Shown piece by piece: positions 35,168-44,552 of a DNA stretch of 64,000 bases. Made by a program: the position numbers and the translations under genes. Location: the NCBI GenBank assembly GCA_947476465.1, contig CANJQN010000004.1, positions 104,159 through 168,158 on the forward strand, read 5' to 3'. Positions within the stretch are counted from its first letter, which is position 1, and each line of letters starts with the position of its first letter. Under the pieces are notes generated by a model. The model was given only the letters and a program-made list of their open reading frames with translations. It was not told the DNA's origin and did no database searches. This DNA comes from Comamonadaceae bacterium. GTDB taxonomy: Bacteria; Pseudomonadota; Gammaproteobacteria; Burkholderiales; Burkholderiaceae_C.

Positions 35168-36319
35168 TCAGCAGCGCGGCGCGTGGGCGCCGAGTTGCGC
35201 GCGATACCACTCGTGGAAATGCTGCATACCGTCTTCCATCGGACTCTGGTAGGGGCCGAACTCGTTGTCGCCACGCGCCAGCAGCGCCCTGCGGCCGGCG
35301 TCCATGCGCTCGGCGATCTCGTCGTCCTCGGCGCAGGTCTCCATGTAGGCGGCCTTTTGCGCCTCGACGAACTCGCGCTCGAAGGCGGCAATCTCCTCGG
35401 GGTAGTAGAACTCGACCCTATTCAAGGTCTTGTCCGGCCCGATGGGGTGCAGCGTGGACACGGTGAGCACGTGCGGGTACCACTCGACCATGATGTGCGG
35501 GTAGTAGGTCAGCCAGATGGCGCCGTACTTGGGCGGCTCGCCATTGCGATAGCCCAGCAGCGCCTTCTGCCAGCGCTCGTACACGGGGCTGCCCGCGCGG
35601 CCCAGGCGGTTGGCCACGCCCACGGTCTGCACCGAGAAGTGCTCCTTGAACTCCCAGCGCAGGTCTTCGCAGGTGACGAACTGGCCCAGGCCCGGATGGA
35701 AGGGGCCGACGTGGTAGTCCTCCAGGTAGACCTCGATGAAGGTCTTCCAGTTGTAATTGCACTCATGCAGCTCGACGTGGTCGAGGACCATGCCAGTGAA
35801 ATCGAGGTCGGCGCGTGGGCCCATGCCGGCCAGGTCGGCCTGGATGTCCCGGCCGTTGTCCTCGAACAGCAGGCCATTCCACTCGCGCAGCCGGTAGTTG
35901 TTCAAATTCAGGCAGGGGTCGTGGCGAAAGTGCGGCGCGCCCAGCAGCGTTCCGGCGAGGCTGCCCTGGCCGGCGCTGTATGTCCAGCGGTGCAGCGGAC
36001 ACACAATGCTGCCGCCCGAGGTCGCACTGCCATGGCTGTTGACGTTGCCGCGCCCACGCAGGATCACGGCCTGACGGTGGCGGCACACGTTGCTCACGAG
36101 GTCGACGCCGTGGGGCGTGCGCAGCAGCGCGCGCCCCTCGCCTTCCTGGGGCAGGGCGTGGTAGTCGCCCACGTTCGGAACGCTCAGTTGGTGCCCCACA
36201 TAGCGGGGCCCGCGCTGGAAGATGGTGGCCATCTCTCGCGCGAAGAGCGCCTCGTCGAAGTAACTGGAAACTGGTAGTTGGCTTGCGGCCTGCTGCAGTT
36301 GAAGACTTAAATCAGACAT
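35168..36319 (-). CDS. Rieske non-haem iron oxygenase, alpha subunit
   Basis: 383 aa. N-terminal Rieske centre with Cys79-x-His81 and Cys107-x2-His110; the spacing between the pairs is 25 residues, longer than the usual 15-17, because of a Gly/Ser-rich loop (SHGSATSGGS). The catalytic domain has NWKTFIEVYLEDYHVGPFHP with the 2-His iron site. This type resembles GbcA/choline-monooxygenase-like oxygenases more than dioxygenases with beta subunits. No reductase gene is nearby. Substrate unknown. Probably co-transcribed with sseA. Confidence 0.88.
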   Translation of the reverse strand: MSDLSLQLQQAASQLPVSSYFDEALFAREMATIFQRGPRYVGHQLSVPNVGDYHALPQEGEGRALLRTPHGVDLVSNVCRHRQAVILRGRGNVNSHGSATSGGSIVCPLHRWTYSAGQGSLAGTLLGAPHFRHDPCLNLNNYRLREWNGLLFEDNGRDIQADLAGMGPRADLDFTGMVLDHVELHECNYNWKTFIEVYLEDYHVGPFHPGLGQFVTCEDLRWEFKEHFSVQTVGVANRLGRAGSPVYERWQKALLGYRNGEPPKYGAIWLTYYPHIMVEWYPHVLTVSTLHPIGPDKTLNRVEFYYPEEIAAFEREFVEAQKAAYMETCAEDDEIAERMDAGRRALLARGDNEFGPYQSPMEDGMQHFHEWYRAQLGAHAPRC

Positions 36320-36525
36320 CTCACCTGACCTAGAGACTCCCCCTATGAAGGGGCAGGGGTAAGCGCTTTATCCGGGGACTGGCGCAAGGAGAGTCGAAGA
36401 TTGTACCCCCCCACCTCCAGACGCTCCCGGCTGAGATGGGCGGGGCGGGGGGTCCCTGTCGGCCCCGGCGGGCAACGGGTCTTGCCCGTTCCCTACAATC
36501 GTGTCCTTTGCCTTCCCCGCCCAAG

Positions 36526-36753
36526 ATGTCCCAGGCCCCACTTTCCATGCCCGCGAGCTACGAGGCCGCCCTCGAGGAACTCGAACAGCTGATCGGCCGC
36601 ATCGAATCCGGGCAGCTGCCGCTGGAGCAACTGCTGGCCGGTTACGAGCGCGGCGCGCAGCTGCTGGCGTTTTGCCGCGGCAAGCTCGAGGCGGTGGACA
36701 ACCAGATCAAGGTGCTTGACGAAGGCACCCTCAAGCCCTGGAATCAGGAATGA
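36526..36753 (+). CDS. xseB: Exodeoxyribonuclease VII small subunit
   Basis: 75 aa. [24 protein letters not shown] and the [16 protein letters not shown] helix are diagnostic for XseB, which joins XseA for single-strand DNA degradation and repair. ATG 36526 is chosen; 36547 is possible. Stop overlaps ispA start by 4 bp. Confidence 0.95.
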   Translation: MSQAPLSMPASYEAALEELEQLIGRIESGQLPLEQLLAGYERGAQLLAFCRGKLEAVDNQIKVLDEGTLKPWNQE

Positions 36754-37661
36754 GCGCTGTTGCGACTGCGGCCCCCGACTGGAGCTTGTCCGCCTGGAGC
36801 GCCGAGCGGCTGCGCGCGGTGGAGGATGCATTGTCGCAATGGGTCGCGCCCGATGCGCCGGCGGGCCTGGGCGAGGCCATGCGTTACGCGGTGCTCGACG
36901 GCGGCAAGCGGCTGCGCCCGTTGCTGGTGCTGGCCGCCGCCGAGGCGGTGGGCGGCTTGCCGCAAGCCGCCCTGCGCGCTGCTTGCGCAGTCGAATTGAT
37001 CCACGCTTATTCGCTGGTCCACGACGATCTGCCCTGCATGGACAACGACGTCCTTCGCCGAGGCAAGCCCACGCTGCACCTGGCCTTCGGTGAGGCGCAG
37101 GCGCTGCTGGCCGGCGACGCGTTGCAGGCCCTGGCGTTCGAGCTGCTCACGCCCGCGGGCGATGCCGTGCCCGAGCCCGTGCAGGCCCGCCTGTGCCGGC
37201 TGCTGGCACGGGCCGCCGGCCATGCCGGCATGGCCGGCGGTCAGGCCATCGACCTGGCCAGCGTGGGCCAGACCCTCTCCCACGACGAGCTGAGCCGCAT
37301 GCACCGCCTCAAGACCGGCGCGTTGCTGCAGGCCAGCGTGACCATGGGTGCCGCCTGCGGTCACGTCGACGGCCAGGCCGGCGCGGCCTTGGCCCGCTAC
37401 GGCGCCGCCCTCGGGCTGGCCTTCCAGGTGGTCGACGATGTGCTCGACGTCACCGCCGATTCAGCCACCCTGGGCAAGACCGCCGGCAAGGACGCCGCCA
37501 ACGACAAACCCACTTATGTCTCGCTGCTGGGGCTGGAGCGTTCGCGCGCCCATGCCCAGGCGCTGCTGCGCGAGGCGCTCGATGCCCTGGCCGCCACTGC
37601 CCTGGCCGACACGCGCGCCTTGCACGCGCTGGCGTCGATGGTGGTCAACCGCGACAACTGA
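36750..37661 (+). CDS. ispA: Farnesyl diphosphate synthase (IspA-type polyprenyl synthetase)
   Basis: 303 aa. First Asp-rich motif DDLPCMDND and second DDVLD are present, with GGKRLRP and the GQAIDL segment. Condenses IPP with DMAPP and GPP to farnesyl diphosphate. It lies in an xseB-ispA-dxs operon, as in many proteobacteria; dxs follows after 6 bp. Confidence 0.95.
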   Translation: MSAVATAAPDWSLSAWSAERLRAVEDALSQWVAPDAPAGLGEAMRYAVLDGGKRLRPLLVLAAAEAVGGLPQAALRAACAVELIHAYSLVHDDLPCMDNDVLRRGKPTLHLAFGEAQALLAGDALQALAFELLTPAGDAVPEPVQARLCRLLARAAGHAGMAGGQAIDLASVGQTLSHDELSRMHRLKTGALLQASVTMGAACGHVDGQAGAALARYGAALGLAFQVVDDVLDVTADSATLGKTAGKDAANDKPTYVSLLGLERSRAHAQALLREALDALAATALADTRALHALASMVVNRDN

Positions 37662-37667
37662 AATTGC

Positions 37668-39554
37668 ATGGCCAACCTGCTCGAATCGATCGAATCCCCC
37701 CACGACCTGCGCCGCCTGCCGCGCGCGCAGCTGCGGCAGCTGGCCGACGAACTGCGCGCCTTCGTGCTCGAGAGCGTCTCGCGCACCGGCGGGCACCTCA
37801 GCTCCAACCTGGGTACCGTCGAGTTGACGATCGCGCTGCACTACGTGTTCAACACCCCGCACGACCGCCTGGTGTGGGATGTGGGCCACCAGACCTATCC
37901 GCACAAGATCCTCACCGGCCGGCGAGAGCGCATGGGCTCGCTGCGTCAGCTGGGCGGCCTGTCGGGTTTTCCGGTGCGCAGCGAAAGCGAGTACGACACC
38001 TTCGGCACCGCCCATTCGTCCACCAGCATCTCCGCGGCGCTGGGCATGGCGATGGCCGCCCACCGCAAGGGCGAAGACCGCAAGGCGGTGGCCATCATCG
38101 GCGACGGCGCGCTGAGCGCAGGCATGGCCTTCGAGGCACTGAACAACGCCGGCGTGAGCGACTGCGACCTGCTGGTGGTTCTCAACGACAACGACATGTC
38201 CATCAGCCCGCCGGTGGGTGCGCTCAACCGCTACCTGGCCCAGCTCATGAGCGGGCGCTTCTATTCGGCCGCCAAGAACCTGGGCAAGAACGTGCTGCGG
38301 GCGGCGCCGCCCCTGTTCGACCTGGCCAAGCGCATCGAGGAGCAGGCCAAGGGCCTGGTGGTGCCGGCCACGCTGTTCGAAAAATTCGGCTTCAACTACA
38401 TCGGCCCCATCGACGGACACGACCTCGAATCGCTGGTGCCCACGCTGGAGAACATCCGCCACCTCAAGGGCCCGCAGTTCCTGCACGTGGTCACGAAGAA
38501 GGGCCAGGGCTACAAGCTGGCCGAGGCCGATCCGGTCACTTACCACGGCCCGGGCAAGTTCGATCCGGCGGTGGGGATCGTGCCGCCGGCCACGCCGGCC
38601 AAGACCACCTTCACCCAGGTGTTCGGCCAGTGGCTGTGCGACATGGCGGCGCACGATTCACGGCTGGTGGGCATCACGCCGGCGATGCGCGAGGGCTCTG
38701 GCATGGTCGAGTTCGAGCGGCGCTTCCCAGACCGCTACTTCGACGTCGGCATCGCCGAGCAGCATGCCGTCACCTTCGCCGCCGGCATGGCCTGTGAAGG
38801 GCTCAAGCCGGTGGTGGCCATCTACTCCACCTTCCTGCAGCGCGCCTACGACCAGTTGATCCACGATGTGGCGCTGCAGAACCTGCCGGTGGTGTTCGCG
38901 CTGGACCGCGCCGGCGTCGTCGGTGCCGACGGGCCCACCCATGCCGGTGCGTACGACATTGCCTACCTGCGTTGCATCCCCAACATGAGCATCGCGTGCC
39001 CGTCCGACGAGAACGAGTGCCGGGCGTTGCTCACCACCGCGTTCGGCCAGGACCATCCGGTGGCCGTGCGTTATCCGCGTGGCGCTGGCGTGGGCGCGGT
39101 GGTGTCGCGCGCACTGGAGCCGTTGCCCTTCGGCAAAGGCGTGGTGCGCCGCGAGGGTCGCGGCATCGTCATCCTGGCCTTCGGCACGCTGGTGCACGCT
39201 GCGCTGGCGGCGGCCGCCAAGATCGACGCCACCGTGGTCGACATGCGCTGGGTCAAGCCGCTGGACCTGGCCTTGCTGCACGAGGTGGCCGCCCGGCACG
39301 AAGCCATCGTCACGGTGGAGGAGGGCGCGATCATGGGCGGCGCCGGCAGCGCGGTGCACGAGGCCTTGCAGGCCGCCGGCACGCAGCGGCCGCTGCTGCA
39401 ACTGGGCCTGCGTGACGAGTTCACCCCGCACGGCGATCCGGCCCGCGTGCTGGCTCTCCAGGGTCTGGATGCCGCCGGCATCGAGCGCTCGATCCGGGAA
39501 CGCTTCGGTGCCGCTGCGGAGCGCCAGTCGCCTGGCTTGAAGGTGGTGGGCTGA
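37668..39554 (+). CDS. dxs: 1-deoxy-D-xylulose-5-phosphate synthase
   Basis: 628 aa thiamine diphosphate enzyme of the MEP isoprenoid pathway, joining pyruvate and glyceraldehyde 3-phosphate. It shows the ThDP motif [23 protein letters not shown]-like [14 protein letters not shown], the transketolase central domain [15 protein letters not shown], and the C-terminal domain. A strong terminator follows. Confidence 0.97.
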   Translation: MANLLESIESPHDLRRLPRAQLRQLADELRAFVLESVSRTGGHLSSNLGTVELTIALHYVFNTPHDRLVWDVGHQTYPHKILTGRRERMGSLRQLGGLSGFPVRSESEYDTFGTAHSSTSISAALGMAMAAHRKGEDRKAVAIIGDGALSAGMAFEALNNAGVSDCDLLVVLNDNDMSISPPVGALNRYLAQLMSGRFYSAAKNLGKNVLRAAPPLFDLAKRIEEQAKGLVVPATLFEKFGFNYIGPIDGHDLESLVPTLENIRHLKGPQFLHVVTKKGQGYKLAEADPVTYHGPGKFDPAVGIVPPATPAKTTFTQVFGQWLCDMAAHDSRLVGITPAMREGSGMVEFERRFPDRYFDVGIAEQHAVTFAAGMACEGLKPVVAIYSTFLQRAYDQLIHDVALQNLPVVFALDRAGVVGADGPTHAGAYDIAYLRCIPNMSIACPSDENECRALLTTAFGQDHPVAVRYPRGAGVGAVVSRALEPLPFGKGVVRREGRGIVILAFGTLVHAALAAAAKIDATVVDMRWVKPLDLALLHEVAARHEAIVTVEEGAIMGGAGSAVHEALQAAGTQRPLLQLGLRDEFTPHGDPARVLALQGLDAAGIERSIRERFGAAAERQSPGLKVVG

Positions 39555-39580
39555 GCGCTAGAGAGACTCATAGGTTGAGC

Positions 39581-39611
39581 AAGGGGGCCTTCGGGCCCCC
39601 TTGTCGTTTTC
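39581..39611 (+). terminator. Intrinsic terminator after dxs
   Basis: Perfect 9-bp stem AAGGGGGCC/GGCCCCCTT (39581-39589 and 39594-39602), loop TTCG, followed by GTCGTTTT. It ends the xseB-ispA-dxs operon. Confidence 0.88.
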
Positions 39612-39702
39612 CGGTGTGAGTCAGTAGGGCGCAAGACTTGGGAGGGGTGTCGTGGAGAAGATCGCGCCGGACCTCCAACCCACATCCGAAAGACCCCCTT
39701 CC

Positions 39703-40782
39703 ATGGATCGTCGTTCCCTCCTCACCCGTGCCGGCATTGCCGGTGTCCTCGCCGCTGGCGTCGCGCCCGCCGTTCATGCCCAGGCGACCACGCGCTGGCG
39801 TGTGGCATCGAGCTTTCCCAAGTCGCTGGACACCATCTACGGCGCCGCCGAAGTGTTCGCCCAGAAAGTTCGGGCTTTGTCGGGTGGCCGCTTCGAGGTG
39901 TCGGTCCACGCCGCCGGCGAGCTGATGCCCGCATTCGGTGTGGTTGACGGTGTGCAAAACGGCACGGTCGAAGCGGCCCACACCGCGCCCTACTACTTTT
40001 TCGGCAAGGACGAAACTTTTGCCATCGGCGGCGCGATTCCCTTTGGCCTGAACAGCCGCCAGATGACCGCCTGGACCTATGAAGGCAACGGCATGAAGCT
40101 CATGCGCGAGTTCTACGCCAAGTACAACATCATTCATTTTCCGTGCGGCAACACCGGCGCCCAGATGGGCGGCTGGATGCGCAAGGAGATCACCGGCGTG
40201 AAGGACCTCAAGGGCCTGAAGTTCCGCATCGGCGGCTTCGCCGGCAGGGTGCTCGAACGCCTGGGTGGCGTGCCCCAGAACATTCCTGGCGGCGAGATCT
40301 ACCAGGCGCTGGAGAAAGGCACCATCGATGCGGCCGAATGGATCGGCCCCTATGACGACCAGAAGCTGGGCTTCAACAAGGTCGCGCCCTACTACTACTA
40401 CCCGGGCTGGTGGGAAGGCGGTCTGCAGCTCGATCTGTACATCAACCAGAAGGCCTATGACGCACTGAACGCCGAGCAGAAGTCGATTGTCGAGGCGGCA
40501 TCCTCGTTTGCGCACGTCGAGACGCAAGCCAAGTACGACGTGAAGAACCCCACCGCGCTCAAGCAGCTGGTGGGCGCGGGCGCCAAGCTGCGGCCTTTCC
40601 CCAACGACGTCATGACGCGGGCCTTCAAGGAATCGATGGGGCTGTACGAGGAGCTGTCGGCCAAGAACGAGAACTGGAAGAAGGTGTACGCCGACTATGC
40701 TCGCTTCCGTACCGACCAGAACCTGTGGTTCCGCTTCACCGAAGCCACCTTCGACCGCTTCATGCAAAGCCAGAAGCTGTAA
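39703..40782 (+). CDS. TRAP-transporter substrate-binding protein (DctP family), copy 1
   Basis: 359 aa. The signal peptide begins MDRRSLLTRAGIAG with a twin-arginine-like RRS, ending near VHAQ. The DctP fold follows: RWRVASSFPKSLDTI and the KDLKGLKFRIGG motif with the ligand-binding Arg. ATG 39703 is chosen by alignment with copy 2, in preference to an upstream GTG at 39652. TRAP receptors bind carboxylates or sugar acids; the sequence AAEWIGPYDDQKLGF suggests the family that binds 2-oxo or hydroxy monocarboxylates as dimers. No DctQ/DctM membrane genes lie in the window. Confidence 0.93.
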   Translation: MDRRSLLTRAGIAGVLAAGVAPAVHAQATTRWRVASSFPKSLDTIYGAAEVFAQKVRALSGGRFEVSVHAAGELMPAFGVVDGVQNGTVEAAHTAPYYFFGKDETFAIGGAIPFGLNSRQMTAWTYEGNGMKLMREFYAKYNIIHFPCGNTGAQMGGWMRKEITGVKDLKGLKFRIGGFAGRVLERLGGVPQNIPGGEIYQALEKGTIDAAEWIGPYDDQKLGFNKVAPYYYYPGWWEGGLQLDLYINQKAYDALNAEQKSIVEAASSFAHVETQAKYDVKNPTALKQLVGAGAKLRPFPNDVMTRAFKESMGLYEELSAKNENWKKVYADYARFRTDQNLWFRFTEATFDRFMQSQKL

Positions 40783-40866
40783 GCTGGGCCCCGTGCGCGT
40801 AAGCTCGGCCGGCAGAAAACCCACCGGGTATTCCCGTACACATAGCAACCAAAGGAGACTCACCCC

Positions 40867-41946
40867 ATGGATCGTCGATCTCTCATCAAACATGCCGGCA
40901 TTGCGGGGGTGCTCGCCGCCGGCGTCGCCCCGGCCGTTCATGCCCAGGCCACCGTGCGCTGGCGCCTGGCGTCGAGCTTCCCCAAGTCCCTGGACACCCT
41001 GATGGGGGGTGCCGAGACTTTCGCCAAGGGCGTTCGCGCCATGAGCGGGGGCAAGTTCGAGATCTCGGTGCACGCGGCTGGCGAGATCATGCCGGCGCTG
41101 GGCGTGGTGGACGGCGTGCAGAACGCCACCGTGGAAATCGCCCACACCGCGCCGTACTACTTTTTCGGCAAGGACGAAACCTTCGCCCTGGGCACCGCCA
41201 TCCCCTTCGGTCTGAACAGCCGCCAACTCACCGCCTGGATGCAAGAGGGCAACGGCGGCAAGCTCATGCGCGAGTTCTATGCCAAGTACAACATCATCAA
41301 CTTCCAAGGCGGCAACACCGGGGCCCAGATGGGTGGCTGGTTCCGCAAGGAAATCAAGACCCTCAAGGACCTCAAGGGCCTGAAGTTCCGCATCGCCGGA
41401 TTCGCCGGCCGCATCATGGAGCGCATGGGCGTGGTGCCGCAGAACCTGCCGGGCGGCGAGGTGTATACCGCGCTGGAAAAAGGCACCATCGACGCGGCCG
41501 AATGGGTGGGGCCGTACGACGACCAGAAGCTGGGTTTCCAGAAGGTGGCGCCGTTCTACTACTACCCCGGTTTCTGGGAAGGCAGCGCGCAGATCGACTT
41601 CTTCGTCAACCAGAAGGCCTGGGACGCACTGCCGGCCGAGTACAAGGCGATTGTCGAGGCGGCATCCGCCCAGGCGCATATCGAAGTGCAGGCCCGCTAC
41701 GACGCTCGCAATCCGGCCGCCCTCAAGCAGCTGGTCAGCGCCGGCGCCAAGCTGCGGCCCTTCTCGAACGACATCATGAACGCGGCCTTCAAGATCTCGC
41801 AGACTATCTACCAGGAGACCTCGGCCAAGAACGCGACCTTCGGCAAGATCTACGCCGACCTGGCCAAGTTCCGCGCCGAACAGAACCTGTGGTTCCGCTT
41901 CACCGAGTCCACTTTCGACCGCTTCATGCAGGCTCAGAAGCTCTGA
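40867..41946 (+). CDS. TRAP-transporter substrate-binding protein (DctP family), copy 2
   Basis: 359 aa, exactly the same length as copy 1 and aligning without gaps, including the twin-arginine-type signal (MDRRSLIKHAG). Differences cluster on some binding-lobe residues (for example LMGGAETFAK versus IYGAAEVFAQ). AAAGGAG precedes the ATG. The pair is a tandem duplication 84 bp apart. No permease genes follow; the next gene is on the other strand. The copies may have diverged in ligand. Confidence 0.93.
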   Translation: MDRRSLIKHAGIAGVLAAGVAPAVHAQATVRWRLASSFPKSLDTLMGGAETFAKGVRAMSGGKFEISVHAAGEIMPALGVVDGVQNATVEIAHTAPYYFFGKDETFALGTAIPFGLNSRQLTAWMQEGNGGKLMREFYAKYNIINFQGGNTGAQMGGWFRKEIKTLKDLKGLKFRIAGFAGRIMERMGVVPQNLPGGEVYTALEKGTIDAAEWVGPYDDQKLGFQKVAPFYYYPGFWEGSAQIDFFVNQKAWDALPAEYKAIVEAASAQAHIEVQARYDARNPAALKQLVSAGAKLRPFSNDIMNAAFKISQTIYQETSAKNATFGKIYADLAKFRAEQNLWFRFTESTFDRFMQAQKL

Positions 41947-42199
41947 TCGCTGTTGGCTATGAAGTGGCGGCGCGCCGGGCATGCGGCACGGGCCCGTCGG
42001 CTTCACTGCGGGGGCCCTTCGGGCTTCCCGCGGTGCTCGGTCGATGCGGGCCCGCTCGGCAACTCGGCCCGTTGGGCCTCAGACACGCCTCGCTTTTCGC
42101 CCGTATCGCCCTGCGCGCCGCGGCCCCGCAGAGGCGCCGCCGTGCCCGCGCCGCACGCCCGACGCTATTTGCACGCAAGAGGACTGTCCCCGCGCTTGC

Positions 42200-42502
42200 T
42201 CAAGCGTTGTCGCCAAGGTCCGACTGCGTACCACTGTCCGCACCACCGCGCTCGGCTTCGTTCCGAACTGGCGAAGTGAGGGCCTGACACAGGGCGAAGA
42301 CGACGGCCGTGCAACCCGCCAGCAGTCCGACCGTGGCCCAACCGATGCCACTGGACGTTGACATCAGGTCCGCTGGGAGTTGCTCAAGCGCCGCCGACGC
42401 CACGCCGGCCAAGGTGGCCAGCAGCACGAACCAGATGACCGCACGGCCGAGCAGGGTGCCGGCGCCGCAGAAACGCTGGGGGAAATGCACGCGTTCAATC
42501 AC
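42200..42502 (-). CDS. Small membrane protein, two helices
   Basis: 100 aa with start GTG 42502, chosen because AAGGAG lies about 7 nt upstream on the minus strand; an ATG at 42589 is open but lacks such a site. Two transmembrane helices (AVIWFVLLATLAGVASAAL and WATVGLLAGCTAVVFALC) and a charged tail. I do not recognise a family. The 253 bp between its end and the TRAP gene (41947-42199) hold only GC-rich, repeat-like DNA with no gene I can support. Confidence 0.6.
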   Translation of the reverse strand: MIERVHFPQRFCGAGTLLGRAVIWFVLLATLAGVASAALEQLPADLMSTSSGIGWATVGLLAGCTAVVFALCQALTSPVRNEAERGGADSGTQSDLGDNA

Positions 42503-42656
42503 AGATGAGCTCCTTGACGGGCGACCAGGGGGCAAGGCCGGTGCAGTGTGCAAGCCGTTGTGAAAATGGCGCTGACGGTGGTCTGACATTTCGCGGGGTG
42601 GCGGAAAGCGGCGAACATCGGGGCTTTGGCACCCGGTCCGCAACACACACCCACGA

Positions 42657-43790
42657 ATGAACGAGAAGTCCCCCCCCGCCGTCGAATCACCGGCGTTGCG
42701 CCAGGCTGGTGGCCAGCTGCTGTCGCTGGCGCTCATCGATGCGCGCAACCACACATTGCAGTGGCTGGCCGCCTGGGAGCAGGCGGCCGAGCGCCAGGAC
42801 CCGCCGGGGCTGGCGGGCCTGCCGCAGGTGCTGGACATCGCCCAGCGTATCGGTGCGCTTGCGCACCGGTGGATCGTCAGCCCTGCCGGCGGTGTCGATG
42901 GGGGCGCGGTCCCGGCCGACAGCCTGCGCACCGGGCTCATGGCCTCGCTTGAGGCCACCCTTGAACTGCTCGACGCCGCGCCCGACGACGACGCCGGGCT
43001 GAGGCTGTTTCGCGCCGCGCTGTTTCACGAGGATGCCTGTGGCGAGCAGCTCGCCGCCCTGGCGCAGGCGCATGGCCTGCAAGCGGCGCAACGCGCGCCC
43101 GCGGCACTGGCCTGGCGCCCGCCCCTGTGGCTGCCGGCGCGCCGCTGGACGCTGGGCAGCGCCGAGGGCGGTTTCTCCTTCGATCTCGAGCGGCCGGCAC
43201 ATGGGGTGGACGTGCCCGAGTTCGAGATCGACGCCCAGCCGGTGGACTGGGCCCGCTTCGTCGAGTTCGTCGACGACGGCGGCTACGACCGCCAGGAACT
43301 GTGGCATCCCGACGGTTGGGCCTGGGTGCAGGGCCAGGGCCGCCGCGCGCCGGCGCATGTGGCGCAGATCGGCGGGGGCGGTGGGGCAGTGCTGCAGCAT
43401 TGGTTCGGGCAGTCCGTGCGCCTGTCGGCCAGCCAGCCGGTGATCCACGCCAGCTGGTGGGAGGCCGATGCCTGGGCCCGCTGGGCCGGGCGGCGCCTGC
43501 CCACCGAGGCGCAGTGGGAGATCGCCGCCGTCAGCGCATCGAATCAGGGCTTTCGCTGGGGCGAGGTGCACGAATGGATGGCAGGCAGCCTGCGCCGTTG
43601 GGATGGCTACCGGCCCGACGCCTGGAGCGCAGGCACATGGCTCGATCCCGAGCCCTACTGGGGCCGTGCGCGGGTGCGGCGCGGGGCCTCTTTCGCCACC
43701 CGTGCGCGCCTGAAGCACCCGCGCATGCGCGGGTTCGGCCTGCCCGACGCGGACCAGGCCTTCGTCGGCTTTCGCAGCTGCGCGGTCTAG
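42657..43790 (+). CDS. EgtB/SenA-like protein: DinB-type N-terminus plus formylglycine-generating-type domain
   Basis: 377 aa. The C-terminal two thirds form an FGE-sulfatase (SUMF1) domain: LGSAEGGFSFDLERP, HASWWEADAWARWAGRRLPTEAQWEIAA, and a closing RRGASFATRARLKHPRMRGFG and VGFRSC. This is the layout of ergothioneine EgtB and selenoneine SenA. In those proteins iron is held by a His and an HxxxH(x)E motif. Here the motif reads His124-E-D-A-Cys128-G-E, so the second His is replaced by Cys; His70 may be the first ligand. SenB, SenC and EgtD genes are not visible. It lies 18 bp before tupB. Function uncertain. Confidence 0.7.
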   Translation: MNEKSPPAVESPALRQAGGQLLSLALIDARNHTLQWLAAWEQAAERQDPPGLAGLPQVLDIAQRIGALAHRWIVSPAGGVDGGAVPADSLRTGLMASLEATLELLDAAPDDDAGLRLFRAALFHEDACGEQLAALAQAHGLQAAQRAPAALAWRPPLWLPARRWTLGSAEGGFSFDLERPAHGVDVPEFEIDAQPVDWARFVEFVDDGGYDRQELWHPDGWAWVQGQGRRAPAHVAQIGGGGGAVLQHWFGQSVRLSASQPVIHASWWEADAWARWAGRRLPTEAQWEIAAVSASNQGFRWGEVHEWMAGSLRRWDGYRPDAWSAGTWLDPEPYWGRARVRRGASFATRARLKHPRMRGFGLPDADQAFVGFRSCAV

Positions 43791-43808
43791 CAAAGCTACG
43801 ATCGCCCA

Positions 43809-44552
43809 ATGCCTGGATTTTTCGATAGCGTCGTCGCCGCCTGGGGCCTGTTGGTGCAGGGTGACCCGATGCTCGGCGCCATCGTGGCGCGCTCGCTGGC
43901 CGTCAGTGGGCTGGCGTGCCTGCTGGCCTGCTCGGCGGGGCTCGCGCTGGGCGCGTGGCTGGGGGTGGCGCGCTTTCCCGGCCGCGGTGCGGTGCTGACC
44001 CTGGTCAACACTTTCCTGGCCGTGCCCTCGGTGGTGGTGGGGCTGGTGGTCTACCTGCTGCTCTCTCGCTCGGGGCCGCTGGGCTTTCTCGGCTGGCTCT
44101 TCAGCTTCAAGGCCATGGTGCTGGCGCAGGCCATCCTCGTGCTGCCGGTGGCGGCAGCGCTCACGCGTCAGGTGGTGGAAGACGCCGAGCGCGCGCACGG
44201 CGAGCAGCTGGCGTCGCTGGGCGCGGGCACCTGGCTGCGCAGCCTGCTGCTGGCCTGGGACGAGCGCTATGCCCTGCTCACCGTGCTGATCGCCTGCTTC
44301 GGCCGGGCCATCTCCGAGGTGGGCGCGGTGATGATCGTGGGCGGCAACATCGACGGCTTCACGCGCGTCATGACCACCGCCATCGCGCTGGAGACCAGCA
44401 AGGGCGACCTGCCCCTGGCACTGGCGCTCGGGCTGGTTTTGCTGGTGGTGGTGCTGTTGCTCAACGCCCTCGTCTCGGCCCTGCGGCGCTGGCGTTTTGC
44501 GCGCGGCGACAGCGCTCCCCTGCGGCCGGCAGCGCAGGTGGCCCATGACTGA
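43809..44552 (+). CDS. tupB: Tungstate-type ABC transporter permease
   Basis: 247 aa with about six transmembrane helices and the permease loop EDAERAHGEQLASLGAGTW and AISEVGAVMIVGGNIDGFTR, characteristic of TupB. Imports tungstate across the inner membrane with TupA and TupC. The stop overlaps tupC by 8 bp. Confidence 0.88.
   Translation: MPGFFDSVVAAWGLLVQGDPMLGAIVARSLAVSGLACLLACSAGLALGAWLGVARFPGRGAVLTLVNTFLAVPSVVVGLVVYLLLSRSGPLGFLGWLFSFKAMVLAQAILVLPVAAALTRQVVEDAERAHGEQLASLGAGTWLRSLLLAWDERYALLTVLIACFGRAISEVGAVMIVGGNIDGFTRVMTTAIALETSKGDLPLALALGLVLLVVVLLLNALVSALRRWRFARGDSAPLRPAAQVAHD

Noticed and set aside
39652..39702. GTG start 51 bp upstream for the first TRAP receptor
   Set aside because: It has a purine-rich site, but the second copy begins exactly at the equivalent of ATG 39703 and the signal peptide starts there.
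39568..42006. 812-codon open frame antisense to the TRAP receptor pair
   Set aside because: It shows an internal repeat only because the two receptor genes are duplicates; no protein family seen.
42503..42589. ATG 42589 as the start of the small minus-strand membrane protein
   Set aside because: No good ribosome site and a poor N-terminal sequence; GTG 42502 has AAGGAG.
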